37,474 bases of DNA from Perkinsus olseni (GCA_013115125.1 JABANN010000339.1:1-37474); one strand, 5' to 3'. Positions 10,701-27,234 are shown, counted from the stretch's first letter. The notes: generated from the letters alone by a model not told the origin. Translations and numbers: made by a program.

Positions 10701-11540
10701 TTGAGCTCCCTGAGGTCTCTTGGCGGGGATATGCCCAACTTCGAGTAAACCTAGAAGCAGGTGTGGTGACACGAAGGCAGCAGTGCTGCTGCTGCTACTA
10801 CTACTACCCCCAATGCCTGCTGCTTGGGAGCGATAGCGTCCTCAAGGGCCCATTCCCAGCTATAATGCATCTATAAGTCTCAGTATGAACAACAAGGCGA
10901 CAGGCGGGGGTATGCAACGATTACCGTGGTGGATTGAGACATCGCTTGCTCAGCTCTCGCCAGCTCTGGCAAGGGCGGGGCATGGTCGTAGGCCTCGTCC
11001 ATAGGGACTGAGCGAGGGCGACTCCCCGCATCCTTCTGGCTTCCCTCTACTACCATCCTCACTATCATCGCCTTCGACGTCAGCGGGCTGTTGATGGTCC
11101 TCGCCTCTGAGCCATTCTCGCAGTAGCTGTGCCATCCGACGGTCTTGCGGTAGGAACAACAGCTCCAGATACCGCCACATCAGCTCTGGACTGTTCACCT
11201 GGTGCGACCAGCTGGTCCGACCACCAACGATCCCCTCGGGGTGGAATCAGACGCCCAGCCACCCACCCCTCGTTATTACATTCTCAGCCAGAGTATCCAC
11301 TGCCGCTAGGTCCTCCACAGTAACCTCCTCCTCTCCCAAGCATACCGCTCGAGCATCCCTAGCAGGAAGAGGGGGCCCCTTTGAGGCCTTCTTCGCCCCC
11401 GCGGCCGAGGTCGAGCCGGACTGCTGTGAGCCGACAACCTCCGTCCCCCTCGGTGGAAGGCGCAGAAAGCGCTCCAGGCGAGACATCGGGCGCTCGGCCT
11501 GTGTCGGTGGCTGGTGAGAGGAGGGATGGTGACTTGTCAT
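7727..11540 (-). CDS. Large unrecognised multi-exon protein
   Basis: Starts MTSHHPSSHQPPTQAERP at 11540 and ends HNQVMDFV, stop at 7727. Successive exons include VNSPELMWRYLELLFLPQDR, DEAYDHAPPLPELARAEQ, VYSKLGISPPRDLRELNKS, a proline/serine-rich stretch near 10400, then NSTFRQLYEDLKSTC, ANRELGRYILRNIMANIDAE and EGKIIVVFDDCSTKIRA. Later exons carry a cysteine cluster (GPFCHICRQSA), a charged helix (about 8700: FTRKELQRAVKEMKEYN) and a basic tail (SRRGRKSAG). I recognise no family; the helix and low-complexity parts suggest a scaffold-like protein, which is a guess. Introns are mostly about 40-55 nt; one appears to be 22 nt (9938-9959). A 45-nt stop-free intron candidate near 9490-9535 leaves some exons uncertain, as does the section 8830-9010. 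It lies 126 bp downstream of the AK7 gene on the same strand. Confidence 0.6.
9938..9959 (-). other. Candidate 22-nt intron
   Basis: gtaagc...gctgcag, 22 nt, joins ASHVIRLE to EVVSLAVMARYDHW in one frame. Without it the upstream frame terminates at the taa inside gtaagc. Donor and acceptor are both good GT-AG sites. Confidence 0.55.
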
Positions 11541-11666
11541 AGCGGCTCTTGCTCCTTCAAGCTGAGCACAGCAAGGCTTGTCTCATCACTCCCACGCGGT
11601 CCTCTCCCCCTATAGGGCAACACTACACCCCTCAGCAACGACAAGAAGACGAAGGTATCCACACAG

Positions 11667-14600
11667 TCATGCAGCCTTGGACTCTGAGCTGGACTCAGCT
11701 GCCTTTGCCTCGAGGTAGCTGGCGATGTACTCGATGGGGTCGTCCGGGTCCACATCGCAGAGCTCCATCAGCCCCTCCGTGAGATCAGGGACCACATACC
11801 TGTCGATCGAGGCAACAGGGCCGAGAGGGCGTGCCTGCATGCAGCTCTACTCTATAAGGTATTCTCTCAGAGGCTTCTTCTTGAGCTCGGATACCTTGAA
11901 GGCACCTTGAGAGCCCCACAGGGGTGAAGGCAGGCTACCACTACCTCCGCCCTCCACCGGGCAATGGCCGCCTCCCGCTTCACATCGAGGGCAGCACGCT
12001 GGCCGGCCAACTCTGCCTGCTTGGAGCTGCTTCTTCTCACCTCTGCCTGCGAAGCGCTTCACTATAGAACGGGAGTCATTCGACAATCACTTCCTCTGCA
12101 GCTCGGCGACTCTCCTCCTCTCGAGCTAGCACTTGGCGAACCTCATTAGACACCTCTTGCTCGGTGGGCAAGAAGTTGAAGGGTCTCCCTGACTCGAGCC
12201 CCTCCACAGGAACACAGCAGGCCGTCTCACCATGCCTCTCGATGTACATCCGCAAGGCCTCAAAGCGCATAAGCTCCTTTAGAGGGCTGCCAACCGTGGA
12301 CTCGATGACGTCTAATGTAAGTACATCCACCCCGAGGTCCTGTAGTGATCCTAACTGGCTATCACCTGCCTCCTAAGACTACCTGTAGGAGGACGTCGCA
12401 GTCGTCTGCCAGGCCTCGACGGGCAGCTACGCGGTCCTGTTCCTCGCCACCGGCCACCTGATGTGCCGAGTTCAACACAAAGCGCGAGGATAACCCTTGT
12501 ACAGTGAAGTGGATTGCGCTGTGAGGGATGCGGCCTCGGGAGGGCACCGGCCTGGTTCTAACGGGTGGAGACTGCGCCGCCTCTGAGTCCCCCTCAGCAA
12601 CCTCCTGATCAGCGGTAGCAGCACTCAAGTTGTAACTCCATGGAGTGTCCATCCTCAAGGTACTGTACCTCGTCATCAACTTGCTCGTCATCGCCCTTCT
12701 TGTCAGACTCAATAGGGACCTCATCGAAGAAGAAGAGAGGGCGTGCTTCGTCCAATGTCGACGGATACCTGGGCGGAGGCCGCAGGTTCGATCCCCAGCC
12801 GCGCCTTTTACTAACCCGTCCAGAACCCATCCCCGGTATTTGCATTGCTTCCTGTCGATCCCAAACCGCCGCACTGCATCAGCTTTCTCACCCTCGGTCG
12901 CCGGTGCCTTCGCCTCTCCTCCTGACCAACACACTGCGACCCGTGCCGGGAGGAACTCTCCCACCTGCTTGCCCCTTGCTCAGCTCAATCGCAGAGTCCA
13001 GGCTGACCAGCGGTATCTGCCAAGACCGTCACGTTCACTCCTTCCGATACGAGGCGGCTACATTGTAGTGCTCAGCGATTCTCTTGGCGAAGTGGGACTT
13101 CCCACATTTAGGAGCGCCGTAGACCACCACGCGAATCTGAGCATGCCAAGGAACTGCGAAGACTCAGAGTCCTCCTTCTCACGGGCTCAGCCTTGCGAGC
13201 TTTGCAGAACTCGGCGGCTACGTCCTCTACTCGACGAACGAGGCCTTCCCGGCAGTGCCTGTGTGCCCCGCTGGTCAACGGCCATATCCCAGAGGGGCCC
13301 ACCAAGGGAAGTCTGGGTGCCTCAGCAGCTCCGACTGCCGCATTCCCAGATCCAGCGACAACCATGAAGGGCAAGCTTCAACCAAAGATTCCCTAACATG
13401 CGCGACTAGGTACCACGTGCCTCCTGCACGCATGCACAAGCAGGCACGGGAGACGATCGCCCACCTGATCGGTTCGTTGGGCTCGAGACCCAGGATTTCC
13501 TTGGCGACGGCCCGAACGACCTCTTCTTGAGTATCATGGGAGTCATCAACAGCCATGATGTATTTATCTGCCATCGAAGGGATCAGGCGTGATGACGCCC
13601 TACCACTACCCAAGTGGGGGTGCCTAGGGCCCTCCTCCACGACCCCTCCTTGCTCCCCCTCAGTCCCCTCTCCGTCCACTGCGGGAGGCTGAGCCCAGCA
13701 GGGTGAACTCCAATACAGGACGAGTAGGTACTACCTTGAAGGGGTCTTCCATTTCAGCTGCCTCAGCCAAGGCTCGAGCGTACAGAGCCTGCACCACAGT
13801 CGAAGCGACAACAAGGAAGCTCCGAGGAGGTCCACCTCGACGGTCCGGGCAACATCCACTATGTGAACCATCGGTATACGATTTCCCCCAGCCCCGCAGA
13901 TCCGGATTGACTCCTTCCGACCGATCCAGGCCTCCCTAAATGAATCTCGAAAAGATTCAACCGGCATACTGCATTCTTACTTGAACAAGTCATAGAAGAT
14001 CCCCGGGAGCTCCCCACGACCGTAGAGCACCCCATGGCATACAACGTACGAGGTGACCTGAGACCAGCCGCCTCGGCACGGACTGAGGGGAGTCGCTGCA
14101 CACATTCTCCTTATCATTGAGGGCAAGCGCTCTGTCCTCGAGAGCCTTCCACTGGGTCGGGCCACCAGCGGAGGGGCACCGCGCTTCGAAGTGGTCCACA
14201 TTAGTCGGTGATAGCTCTGGAACATGGTGATGGCGAGAAGGAGCTTCCTGGGCACTGTACTACCGCTGCCATCCTCAGTGCTGGTGCCACCCCAGCCCTC
14301 TACACTGCTGAGCATAACAAAAGTGAAGGGCCGGGCGAAGCGATGTTCCTGACACTGTACGTGGGCCTCGGAGACTCTGCCGCAACAGCACCTCCGCCCT
14401 CATGAGGATGTTCTCCACCTCCCAAAGGTCGCACTCGGTCACGCAATACACCGCCATATCACAATCCATCACGGCCTTGGCGAGTATCTTAGGTTGATCA
14501 TGGCAACAAAGAGAAAGCCGGGCCGTACAGCGTCCTACCTTTGGTTTAGTCTTGGGTAGAATCCTTTGACACGCCTTGGGCTTCCCTTCAACCTGACCGG

Positions 14601-14787
14601 GCCAACCTCATCCTACTACCAATGTTGCACCCATAACCCCATTCTCGAGAGGCCCAGGCTCGCCTGCCTCCGTCCCGATGATTCGATTGGGCTCTGCTTC
14701 CTGTTCTTTCGTCTGCCGAGGACGCCTCAGGCTCCTGCAGAGTATCCGCCCCAGTGGGGCATTGACATTATTGATGAAAATGCGCAT
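11667..14787 (-). CDS. AK7: Adenylate kinase 7 homologue (NAD-binding-like fold, adenylate kinase, Dpy-30-like tail)
   Basis: Starts MRIFINNVNAPLGRIL at 14787, like the N-terminus of animal AK7 (VFINLLDS...), and ends SSESKAA, stop at 11667. Order: Rossmann-like half (CDMAVYCVTECD near 14460; YVVCHGVLYGRGELPGIF; GNRIPMVHIVDVARTVE near 13870; KYIMAVDDSHDT); adenylate kinase with Walker A GAPKCGKSH at 13096-13125; YRGWVLDG near 12820 continuing YPSTLDEARPLFFFDE; an acidic insert; a helical, lysine/arginine-rich section (LAREEESRRAAEEV); and a Dpy-30-like motif (PLREYLIEYVVPDLTEGL, then DPIEYIASYL at 11694-11790). AK7 interconverts 2 ADP with ATP + AMP in motile cilia and axonemes, so a flagellar role is inferred. 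About 17 introns; one is 27 nt (14593-14619). The acceptor-like ccttag abuts the ATG directly. Confidence 0.92.
12777..12796 (+). other. tRNA T-arm / B-box-like sequence inside a 47-nt AK7 intron
   Basis: aggccgcaggttcgatcccc on the plus strand, antisense to AK7, occupies much of the intron 12769-12815 that splits the conserved VLDG-YP site. It matches the copy at 570-589 at 16 of 20 positions. No cloverleaf can be closed, so it is not a tRNA gene. Confidence 0.5.
14482..14497 (-). repeat. Intron motif A, copy 1 (sense, at AK7 acceptor)
   Basis: On the minus strand TCAACCTAAGATACTC, with the AG at 14488-14489 serving as the acceptor of AK7 intron 14488-14538. The first exon bases ATACTC are part of the motif. 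Confidence 0.8.
14593..14619 (-). other. 27-nt intron in AK7
   Basis: gtagtag...cggtcag, 27 nt. Exon 1 is exactly 56 codons (14620-14787). Reading through would stop at the tga inside the intron. Splicing joins VMGATL to VEGKPKAC in frame, and the following exon carries family-conserved sequence. Confidence 0.65.
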
Positions 14788-14800
14788 CTAAGGTTGAAGC
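14786..14800 (-). repeat. Intron motif A, copy 2 (at AK7 start)
   Basis: Minus strand GCTTCAACCTTAGAT, one mismatch from the core. The AG ends directly before the AK7 ATG, where a trans-splice acceptor would be expected. Confidence 0.65.
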
Positions 14801-15195
14801 GTGGCTGGTATCCAGACCTTGATTATTGACTAAAAGCTCATAACTCGACACCCAGAGGTGCAGACAGGATATCAGTCTCTCGACTACAAGGCAATGGTGG
14901 CTATATTATCATTATGATCATCATCATTTTCATCTTCCTCTCCCGATCGGCGGCGGCGTCGTCGGCCCCATCACTACACCTTCCACGCTGGCGGACAATA
15001 TAAGACACAGAAGGAGACTGCCGACGTCTTTGGACGCGGCGGCGGCGGCGATGGCGGCACTACGGCGGCAAGATGAGAATAGCGATAAAAGAATAATACT
15101 ACGTTTCGGACATGTGGCGGTGGTAGAGAAGGGGGGCAGCACCAGCAGCTTCCCACTTGCCGTCCTCTTAGAATGCTGCTCTTTAAGAATGCTAT
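14801..15195. other. Intergenic DNA between AK7 and the low-complexity gene
   Basis: About 400 bp without a supported gene. It contains short simple-sequence tracts (atcattatgatcatcatcat near 14905 and GGC/GCG triplets near 14950 and 15035). It should include the AK7 promoter and the 3' flank of the upstream gene. Confidence 0.5.
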
Positions 15196-16446
15196 TTACG
15201 TTGCAGTACTACCACCACTAGACTGAGCTGGATGTGATGGCGTCGTCGATAACCCTAGATTGTGATGGTCCTCTCCCGCCACAGGAGCCGCCGGCGCCAC
15301 CGACCCATCAGTACTCGAGATACCATCCCCGCCAGTGGCAGCTGGTATTGAGATCTCCACCCCGTCCTCCTCGCCCCTACCCGCAGAGGCAGCTATAGCG
15401 GCTGCCTGCTGCTGCGTGAACATGAGCTGTTGCAGCACGCTCAGTTGCTGAGCTTGAAGGACCGACATCTGGTGAATGTTGGCGGCCAGCAGGGCCTCGG
15501 TGTCCCTATCACCAGCACCAGGACCGCCCTCCTGTCCAGTAGAGCTGCTCGACCCTTCTCCAGCAGACGATGGGCCCATCTCGAGGACCGAGCTGCCATT
15601 GTCCGTTCCAGGAGGGGCAGGCCAGGCCGCAGCAGCAGCGGCAGCCACAACAGCTGGGTCGGCCTTATCGTCGACAACACCGGGCTGGGAGGCAGCAGCT
15701 GCTCGCTGTAAATCTTCATACTCCTCAGAGTCCCTTATCCTATTTTGTTTCCGCGGCTGCTTCGGTGGCGGAGGGAGCCCCGGCTGTCTGTTCGGACGTT
15801 TCCGCCGCTTCATAGCCCGTACCATCTCGAGTACTTCATGATGAGGTCTCGTATTCTTCAGCATCGTCATGTGCAGCCTGTCGCTAGCTGCCTGCTGTAT
15901 GGTATGCCGGACAGGCCCCTTAAGCTGCTTACGTAGCAACCTGACGCTCGCCACCCACCCGCGGCCTTCACGACACACCCCTCGAGGGAGCACCGAGTCA
16001 TCTTCGGGCCCCAACTGTTGGATCGCGGCCAAGTCATGGATAGCTTGCACGATCTCACCCGGGTTGTCAGCAGTCGCCAGGTAGTCAGCCCAGCCCGGAG
16101 GAAGCCCGGCAGCAGCTGCCATCGCCGCTGGGCTCTCGGGTGACAAATGATGGGTAGTAGCTCCCGGTGGTATCGGAGGCGGCGGCGGGAAGAATCCCGG
16201 ACCGAATCCTGGCGGGATGGGCGGGAAAACCATCGCCGAGGGATCAAAGGCGGCCCAAGGCGGAGGCATCCCATCCCTGCCAGGGAACTCGAAGGCTGGG
16301 ACCATGCCGCTGGCAGCCAGGGCTTCCTGTTGGGCCTGGTAGCCTTGGTCGTCCTCGGGTTGAGGCATGATGGCCGAGGGGTCGAAGACAGCACTGGCCG
16401 CTGCTGCGGCTGATCCGCCATCTTCGGCAACACTTCGTTCAGCCAT
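15196..16446 (-). CDS. Low-complexity Ala/Pro/Gln-rich protein, single exon
   Basis: Uninterrupted frame of about 416 codons beginning MAERSVAEDGG. The N-terminal half is alanine- and proline-rich (FPPIPPGFGPGFFPPPPP). The centre has a compact, basic segment (RGVCREGRGWVASVRLLRKQ, then HHEVLEMVRAMKRRKRPNRQ) followed by a proline/arginine-rich, NLS-like stretch, poly-alanine, and a glutamine-rich helix (MSVLQAQQLSVLQQLMFTQ). The RGVC...GWVASVRL portion faintly recalls an AP2/ERF-type DNA-binding strand, but key features of that fold are not clear. A nuclear regulatory role is therefore only a guess. It is the only sizeable gene here besides apicortin without evident introns. Confidence 0.7.
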   Translation of the reverse strand: MAERSVAEDGGSAAAAASAVFDPSAIMPQPEDDQGYQAQQEALAASGMVPAFEFPGRDGMPPPWAAFDPSAMVFPPIPPGFGPGFFPPPPPIPPGATTHHLSPESPAAMAAAAGLPPGWADYLATADNPGEIVQAIHDLAAIQQLGPEDDSVLPRGVCREGRGWVASVRLLRKQLKGPVRHTIQQAASDRLHMTMLKNTRPHHEVLEMVRAMKRRKRPNRQPGLPPPPKQPRKQNRIRDSEEYEDLQRAAAASQPGVVDDKADPAVVAAAAAAAWPAPPGTDNGSSVLEMGPSSAGEGSSSSTGQEGGPGAGDRDTEALLAANIHQMSVLQAQQLSVLQQLMFTQQQAAAIAASAGRGEEDGVEISIPAATGGDGISSTDGSVAPAAPVAGEDHHNLGLSTTPSHPAQSSGGSTAT

Positions 16447-16647
16447 GGTGATTATTGAGGTAACCACAGATGAAGGGTGTCGAAGGGTAATAAGGTGGCA
16501 GAACTAATTTCTGAAGGAGTGGTATGAATATTATTACACAAGCCCAACCAAAGGCAACCAATGCCCAAGAATGGAAGCAGTAGGATAGAAGACTTTATCT
16601 TACAGTATATCACCAGCATCCACAGGGACGTTAAAGGGTGGTACCGC

Positions 16648-17376
16648 TTACACACCGTGGACCTGGAAATTCGAACCATCTTGGAAGCTTCCATGATCGC
16701 AGGAATAGCCTTGCCTTGACGAAGTCCTTCTCAGCGATGCCTTCGTGGACTAAGAAGTCTCCTACTAGTTTCCGCTTATCACCCTGGATCATAATGACCT
16801 TGCCGAACTCCGGGTCCTCAGTGATGCTGCCGTTGCAGTTGAACTCCTACATCGAGGACGCTCTTCCGCGGCGGACCGACCTATTCTGTATCTTACCTTC
16901 TTGAAGTGCTTGAGTATCTTTTTGGAACTGAACTGCTTGGGCAAGCCCTGGATGATGGTCAAACTCTTCCTACCATTCCGTTGCTGATTTCGGATATCTG
17001 GATACACGCAGAGCGTCAACGGATCAGCCCATCGTACGGGGCCTTAGAGGCCCTTATTGAGAGGGCCCCGGCACGCCCCTTCGCCTTACGACCATCACTC
17101 CCGCGCGCCGCGAATTCCACCGTACCAAAACTTCACCCCTTCGACGGAACGAACAGCCCTGTGGTCCGAGTCTATTTCCTACCACTTGACGCCTTTCGAG
17201 CATACCGAACGCGTGCGAAGGTCGCTGTCACCAAGCGGCGGCCATGGCGCCCAGTCCAACGGTTTCAAAGCGACTCTGGCCCGGTCGGTTCCCCCCACAG
17301 GCCCCCTATTACGGATATAGTTCTGCTGGTGGTCATCATCCTGCTGGTCTCCGAATAGCTCCTGGGCGGGGTTCAT
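16648..17376 (-). CDS. EIF1: Translation initiation factor eIF1 (SUI1)
   Basis: About 103 residues starting MNPAQELFGDQQDDDHQQ at 17376. After a long first intron (about 290 nt) the frame gives NYIHIRNQQRNGRKSLTIIQ, the SUI1 hallmark, then KKILKHFKKEFNCNGSI, EFGKVIMIQGDKRK and FLVHEGIAEKDFVKVHGV. eIF1 binds the 40S subunit near the P site and enforces start-codon selection. The second intron (50 nt) is gtaaga...tgtag. The third junction is best read as a GC-AG intron (gcaagg...ttccag, 52 nt), because it alone preserves the conserved KVHG ending; a GT alternative three codons earlier would delete two residues. The gene is divergent from the PNO gene. Confidence 0.93.
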
Positions 17377-17633
17377 TTGCTACGATGGTACAAGACAGAG
17401 GACAATGAAGGAGCTCCTTAACCAGGCGTCGTTCGCGTGCGTGCAAAATGCACGAAGACAGCAGCGGAGCGAAGCGTTGCGCGTTTGCTCATTTTCATCT
17501 TTTATCGTCTAATCTTGCGCCGTAGCACTATGAAAGCCTCTTGAAGGCATGGCGCCTGCGAACATCGTTCTCTTGCCCTGACGTGGCACGGAGGATGTCG
17601 TTAAATGCCCACGCTCCGCCTCAGCCTTTATGG
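17377..17633. promoter_or_regulatory. Divergent region eIF1 / PNO
   Basis: 257 bp between the two start codons must carry both promoters. It contains a small hairpin (cgtgc aaaat gcacg near 17435-17455) and the motif gcggagcgaagc at 17464-17475, which recurs in two introns. A cctcag acceptor-like site lies about 10 nt before the chosen PNO ATG. Confidence 0.4.
17464..17475 (+). repeat. Intron motif B core (gcggagcgaagc), 5' flank of PNO
   Basis: Twelve-base core identical to the longer 18-base motif found in introns at 27525-27544 and 32233-32250. Here it lacks the A-rich left part. Confidence 0.6.
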
Positions 17634-24393
<6,760 letters not shown>

Positions 24394-24655
24394 TTGCTTC
24401 TGTTTTGTCAAAGCCTCCGAGCGCATACTTAGCACCGGTGGCCAGCATCGATTTTTTAAGTTGATTTATCATCATCGTACCATCACGATCGTTTCGCATG
24501 TGGCAAGCTTTCTCTGTGACCTGAGTTGCAGTATGGGAAAGAACGTCATCGCCCCCATCATCCAAAAGGCGAAGACTTGGAGCGTATAAATTTTCTTTCA
24601 CGAGTGGAAGTTAGTCATGACCATTTCGATCGGGCAGAGGTTGTTGTTTTCTAGC

Positions 24656-25475
24656 ATGAACAGCGAGGAGGAGATCGAACTATTCGAGTACTCTCGAAGG
24701 GGTAACTACGATGAGGTGCATCGGCTGCTGGTCGTCGACAAGTCAGTAAAGCCCGACGACTACGAGGCCTACGATGGCAGCACGCCCTTCCTCATGGCCT
24801 GTCGGAACGGTCATGCTGATATCGCCAGGTGAGGCCACAGGCAGGCACTTCCATCACTCCCAGTCCACAGGTTACTCTTGGAGCATGGAGCCAACATCGA
24901 TGCTAGAACTGAGGATCTGTCTAACTGTCTGGTAATCTACTTGAGAGGGATGGCGATGGTGTGTGCGAATTCGAAGTCCAACGCCTACGACAGTACGGCT
25001 TAGACTAGCACCACCGACGTGCAGGCTGGTTAGTTTAGCCTGTTGAATGGGCTCTGTTCATCAACTGAGTGGCGATGATGAGGAGTGCTGCAGATACTAG
25101 CGAGTGCCGGCCGGTCCCCGGACACTGTGAAGCTTCTGTTGGAGAAGGGGGTGAATGTTAATTACGCTAATGAGGACGGTGAGTTCATTATGTCCCTGCG
25201 GATTTTATGCTACCGGCACAGGTGTAACCGCTTTGGAGCTCGCCAAGGAGCATAATAGGAAGGAGGTCGCCAATCTCCTCCGAGGTACTCATGGTGGGAT
25301 ACTCGCTCCGCTACCGTCGCAGCAGGTGCCGGCGCGACCGAGCCCGATAATAACCGAGAACTGCCCCCCGCCAAACCGAGTGAGAGGTGGCAGTATGGCG
25401 CCTTTGAGTGAGGCCTGCTTCATTCGAGTTCCTTGTTTCACAACATTCTTAGGGTTTCGCGTTGAACAAGGTTAA
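24656..25475 (+). CDS. Ankyrin-repeat protein
   Basis: Starts MNSEEEIELFEYSRRGNYDE at 24656, where the ATG follows tttctag by one base; an in-frame ATG lies upstream at 24617. Ankyrin helices are clear: VHRLLVVDKS, DGSTPFLMACRNGHADIARL, LLEHGANIDARTED, then SPDTVKLLLEKGVNVNYANE and VTALELAKEHNRKEVANLL. The tail is proline-rich (APLPSQQVPARPSPI) and the stop is at 25475. Ankyrin repeats mediate protein binding; no enzymatic domain is seen. Introns of 42-44 nt join the first two and last two repeats. The middle repeat (about 24920-25100) could not be spliced cleanly, so one or two exons are uncertain there. Confidence 0.8.
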
Positions 25476-25706
25476 ATACCGATACGGACGGTCGCGTCGC
25501 TCCGCTACATACCGTGAGAATCCGTGACGGGAGTGAGTTCCAGCCACGTCCCCACATGCCTGACATGGTACTACTACTATGGTATACTGAAACACAATGG
25601 CTGCTCCCACCGCGGTACCGGAGAATACTACAGAACGCTTTGGCTGATTCCAGCAACGAACATAGTAAATAACGGACAGTAGTAATAACGTATTGTACTG
25701 GGCCCC
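25476..25706. other. Convergent intergenic spacer
   Basis: Gap of 231 bp between the ends of the ankyrin gene and the minus-strand gene. No gene is supported. The reverse strand has agcggagcgacg near 25493-25504, a partial match to intron motif B. Confidence 0.4.
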
Positions 25707-27234
25707 TCACATGGTAGCGAATGCACCACGCTGATGGTCGAAGGAAATCCTCGTCTCCCGGGCATCTCGAACAGGAGCCTTCGACTCGAGGATGCTGCGG
25801 TACTCGAAGCGATAAGCCTATCGGAGACAGAGTTAACACTCCCGAGTGCCATCCACTTGACGCCTACCTTGTCTCCCTGTGTGCTGAGCTGTGCTTGATG
25901 CAAAGCCATGTTGTACTCGAGTAGTGACTCCTGCTGGGCCTTCGAGAATATGTCCCGATGCTGATACCTGTTGGGAGGGTGTCGGAGGTCCTGATTAAGA
26001 CAGGCAGGCACTTACACTTGTTTCATGGTCTCCTTAGCATCGCTGGACCTGCCTGGGCGGTGGCTGGCTCGTACCATAGCCCCAATCGATCGGACAAACT
26101 CCGCCCGTAGCCGACGTTCCAGGGTCCTACAGGAAAGCATGGATCTCGAGGGAAAGGCGAGCGCGTCCCCACTCTTCATTGGGCTGGGTCCATCCCCCTC
26201 TCGACGACGTTATCGCTAGGAGGTTGGGTTTCGGCTCCTTCTCGTCATCATCTTCATCCTCACTGGTCGCCTCCGACTTCAAGCCGTCAGGAATGTCATC
26301 CTCCTAGAACAACAATGAATCGAATCTTAGGTCGAACCAGTGCCGGAGACGGTAAAGGCGGCAATAAGACCCAATGGGCCGTGCCCGAAGACGTTGAAGA
26401 AGGTCGAACCAATGCTGATGATGGCTTCAACGACTACGGTCCGTAGCACTACCTCGAGGCCTTCGCCATCGACGTTCTCCTCTTCCTCCTCTCCATCAGT
26501 CGAGTTCTCGCCTGACGGGCTGGACAGCGGGTCCGAGTTAAGGTTGCGCCACTTGGTCTCCTTCGAGAGCATCTGCCAGCGCCCCAATTCAATGGTCCAT
26601 CAGCAGCAGCCGTCACCTTACCAGCTCAGTGAGGTCCTTGCATGCCTTAGTGAAGACGAAGTTGTCGCTCGAATAAAGACTGTTGCGTTTCTGCACCGTG
26701 AAGTCCCAGACGTCGAATATCGACAGAACTCCCTCCGGCGCCTCCAGAACCCCATCAGGGATGTTAGTAAAGCACCGCTGATTCAGAACGACCTGCGCAG
26801 GCACAATCACCGCCCGGTAGCTTAGACCCTCCTCACCCCCTTCACGATTTTCTGGGCGACCTCCCTGTTCTCCCTCAGCGTCTCGCTATTACAGTGATAG
26901 ATGTCGTGCTCATGAGGGGCGTCCCTCTCGTAGGTGAAGGTCTTCAGCATCCTGTGAAGGGCCATCGAAAACAGTCCACAGCCGCCAGAAACCTACGGCT
27001 TCGTGTAAGGGGCCGTCACCACTGCGTCGACACAGTGGAGGATCTCCCGTCGCTCGATCGTCGGCTCTCGCATGAATTTGTTGAACTTCTCCAAGAGCAG
27101 CTTGCACACCAGAAAGTACCTATCGCCATGGCCATCGGGTCACCAGCCCTTCACGGTCCTCCCTCTCACTTCTCGTGCTTGGCCATCCCTTCTCGCATCC
27201 TCGCGAACTGCGCCGGCCAGTCGACCTCGGACAT
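25707..27234 (-). CDS. Unrecognised protein with an acidic middle region
   Basis: Starts MSEVDWPAQFARMREGMAKH at 27234 and ends FDHQRGAFATM, stop at 25707. Exons read without stops once introns of about 45-50 nt are removed: YFLVCKLLLEKFNKFMRE, ILHCVDAVVTAPYTKP, MLKTFTYERDAPHEHDIY, VVLNQRCFTNIPDGVLEAPE, IFDVWDFTVQKRNSLYSSDN. Next come an acidic block (DGEEEEENVDGEGLE; TSEDEDDDEKEPKP), LERRLRAEFVRSIGAMVRA, and a helical C-terminus (QQESLLEYNMALHQAQ, AYRFEYRSILES). I do not recognise the family. It lies only 18 nt downstream of the stop of the preceding gene; that spacer ends tttctttag, two bases before the ATG. Intron 26304-26452 carries intron motif A and a direct repeat. Confidence 0.65.
26322..26340 (-). 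repeat. Intron motif A, copy 4 (sense, inside intron)
   Basis: Minus strand GGTTCGACCTAAGATTC, within intron 26304-26452, about 20 nt before the actual acceptor ttctag. Part of it (aggtcgaacca on the plus strand, 26329-26339) is directly repeated at 26401-26411. Confidence 0.7.

Noticed and set aside
15430-16413. Several plus-strand open frames over the low-complexity gene
   Set aside because: They are mirror images of an alanine/proline-rich gene on the minus strand and have no domains.
15196-16446. Gag-like protein of a retroelement
   Set aside because: There is a proline- and glutamine-rich composition, but no zinc knuckle, protease, reverse transcriptase, integrase or terminal repeat nearby.
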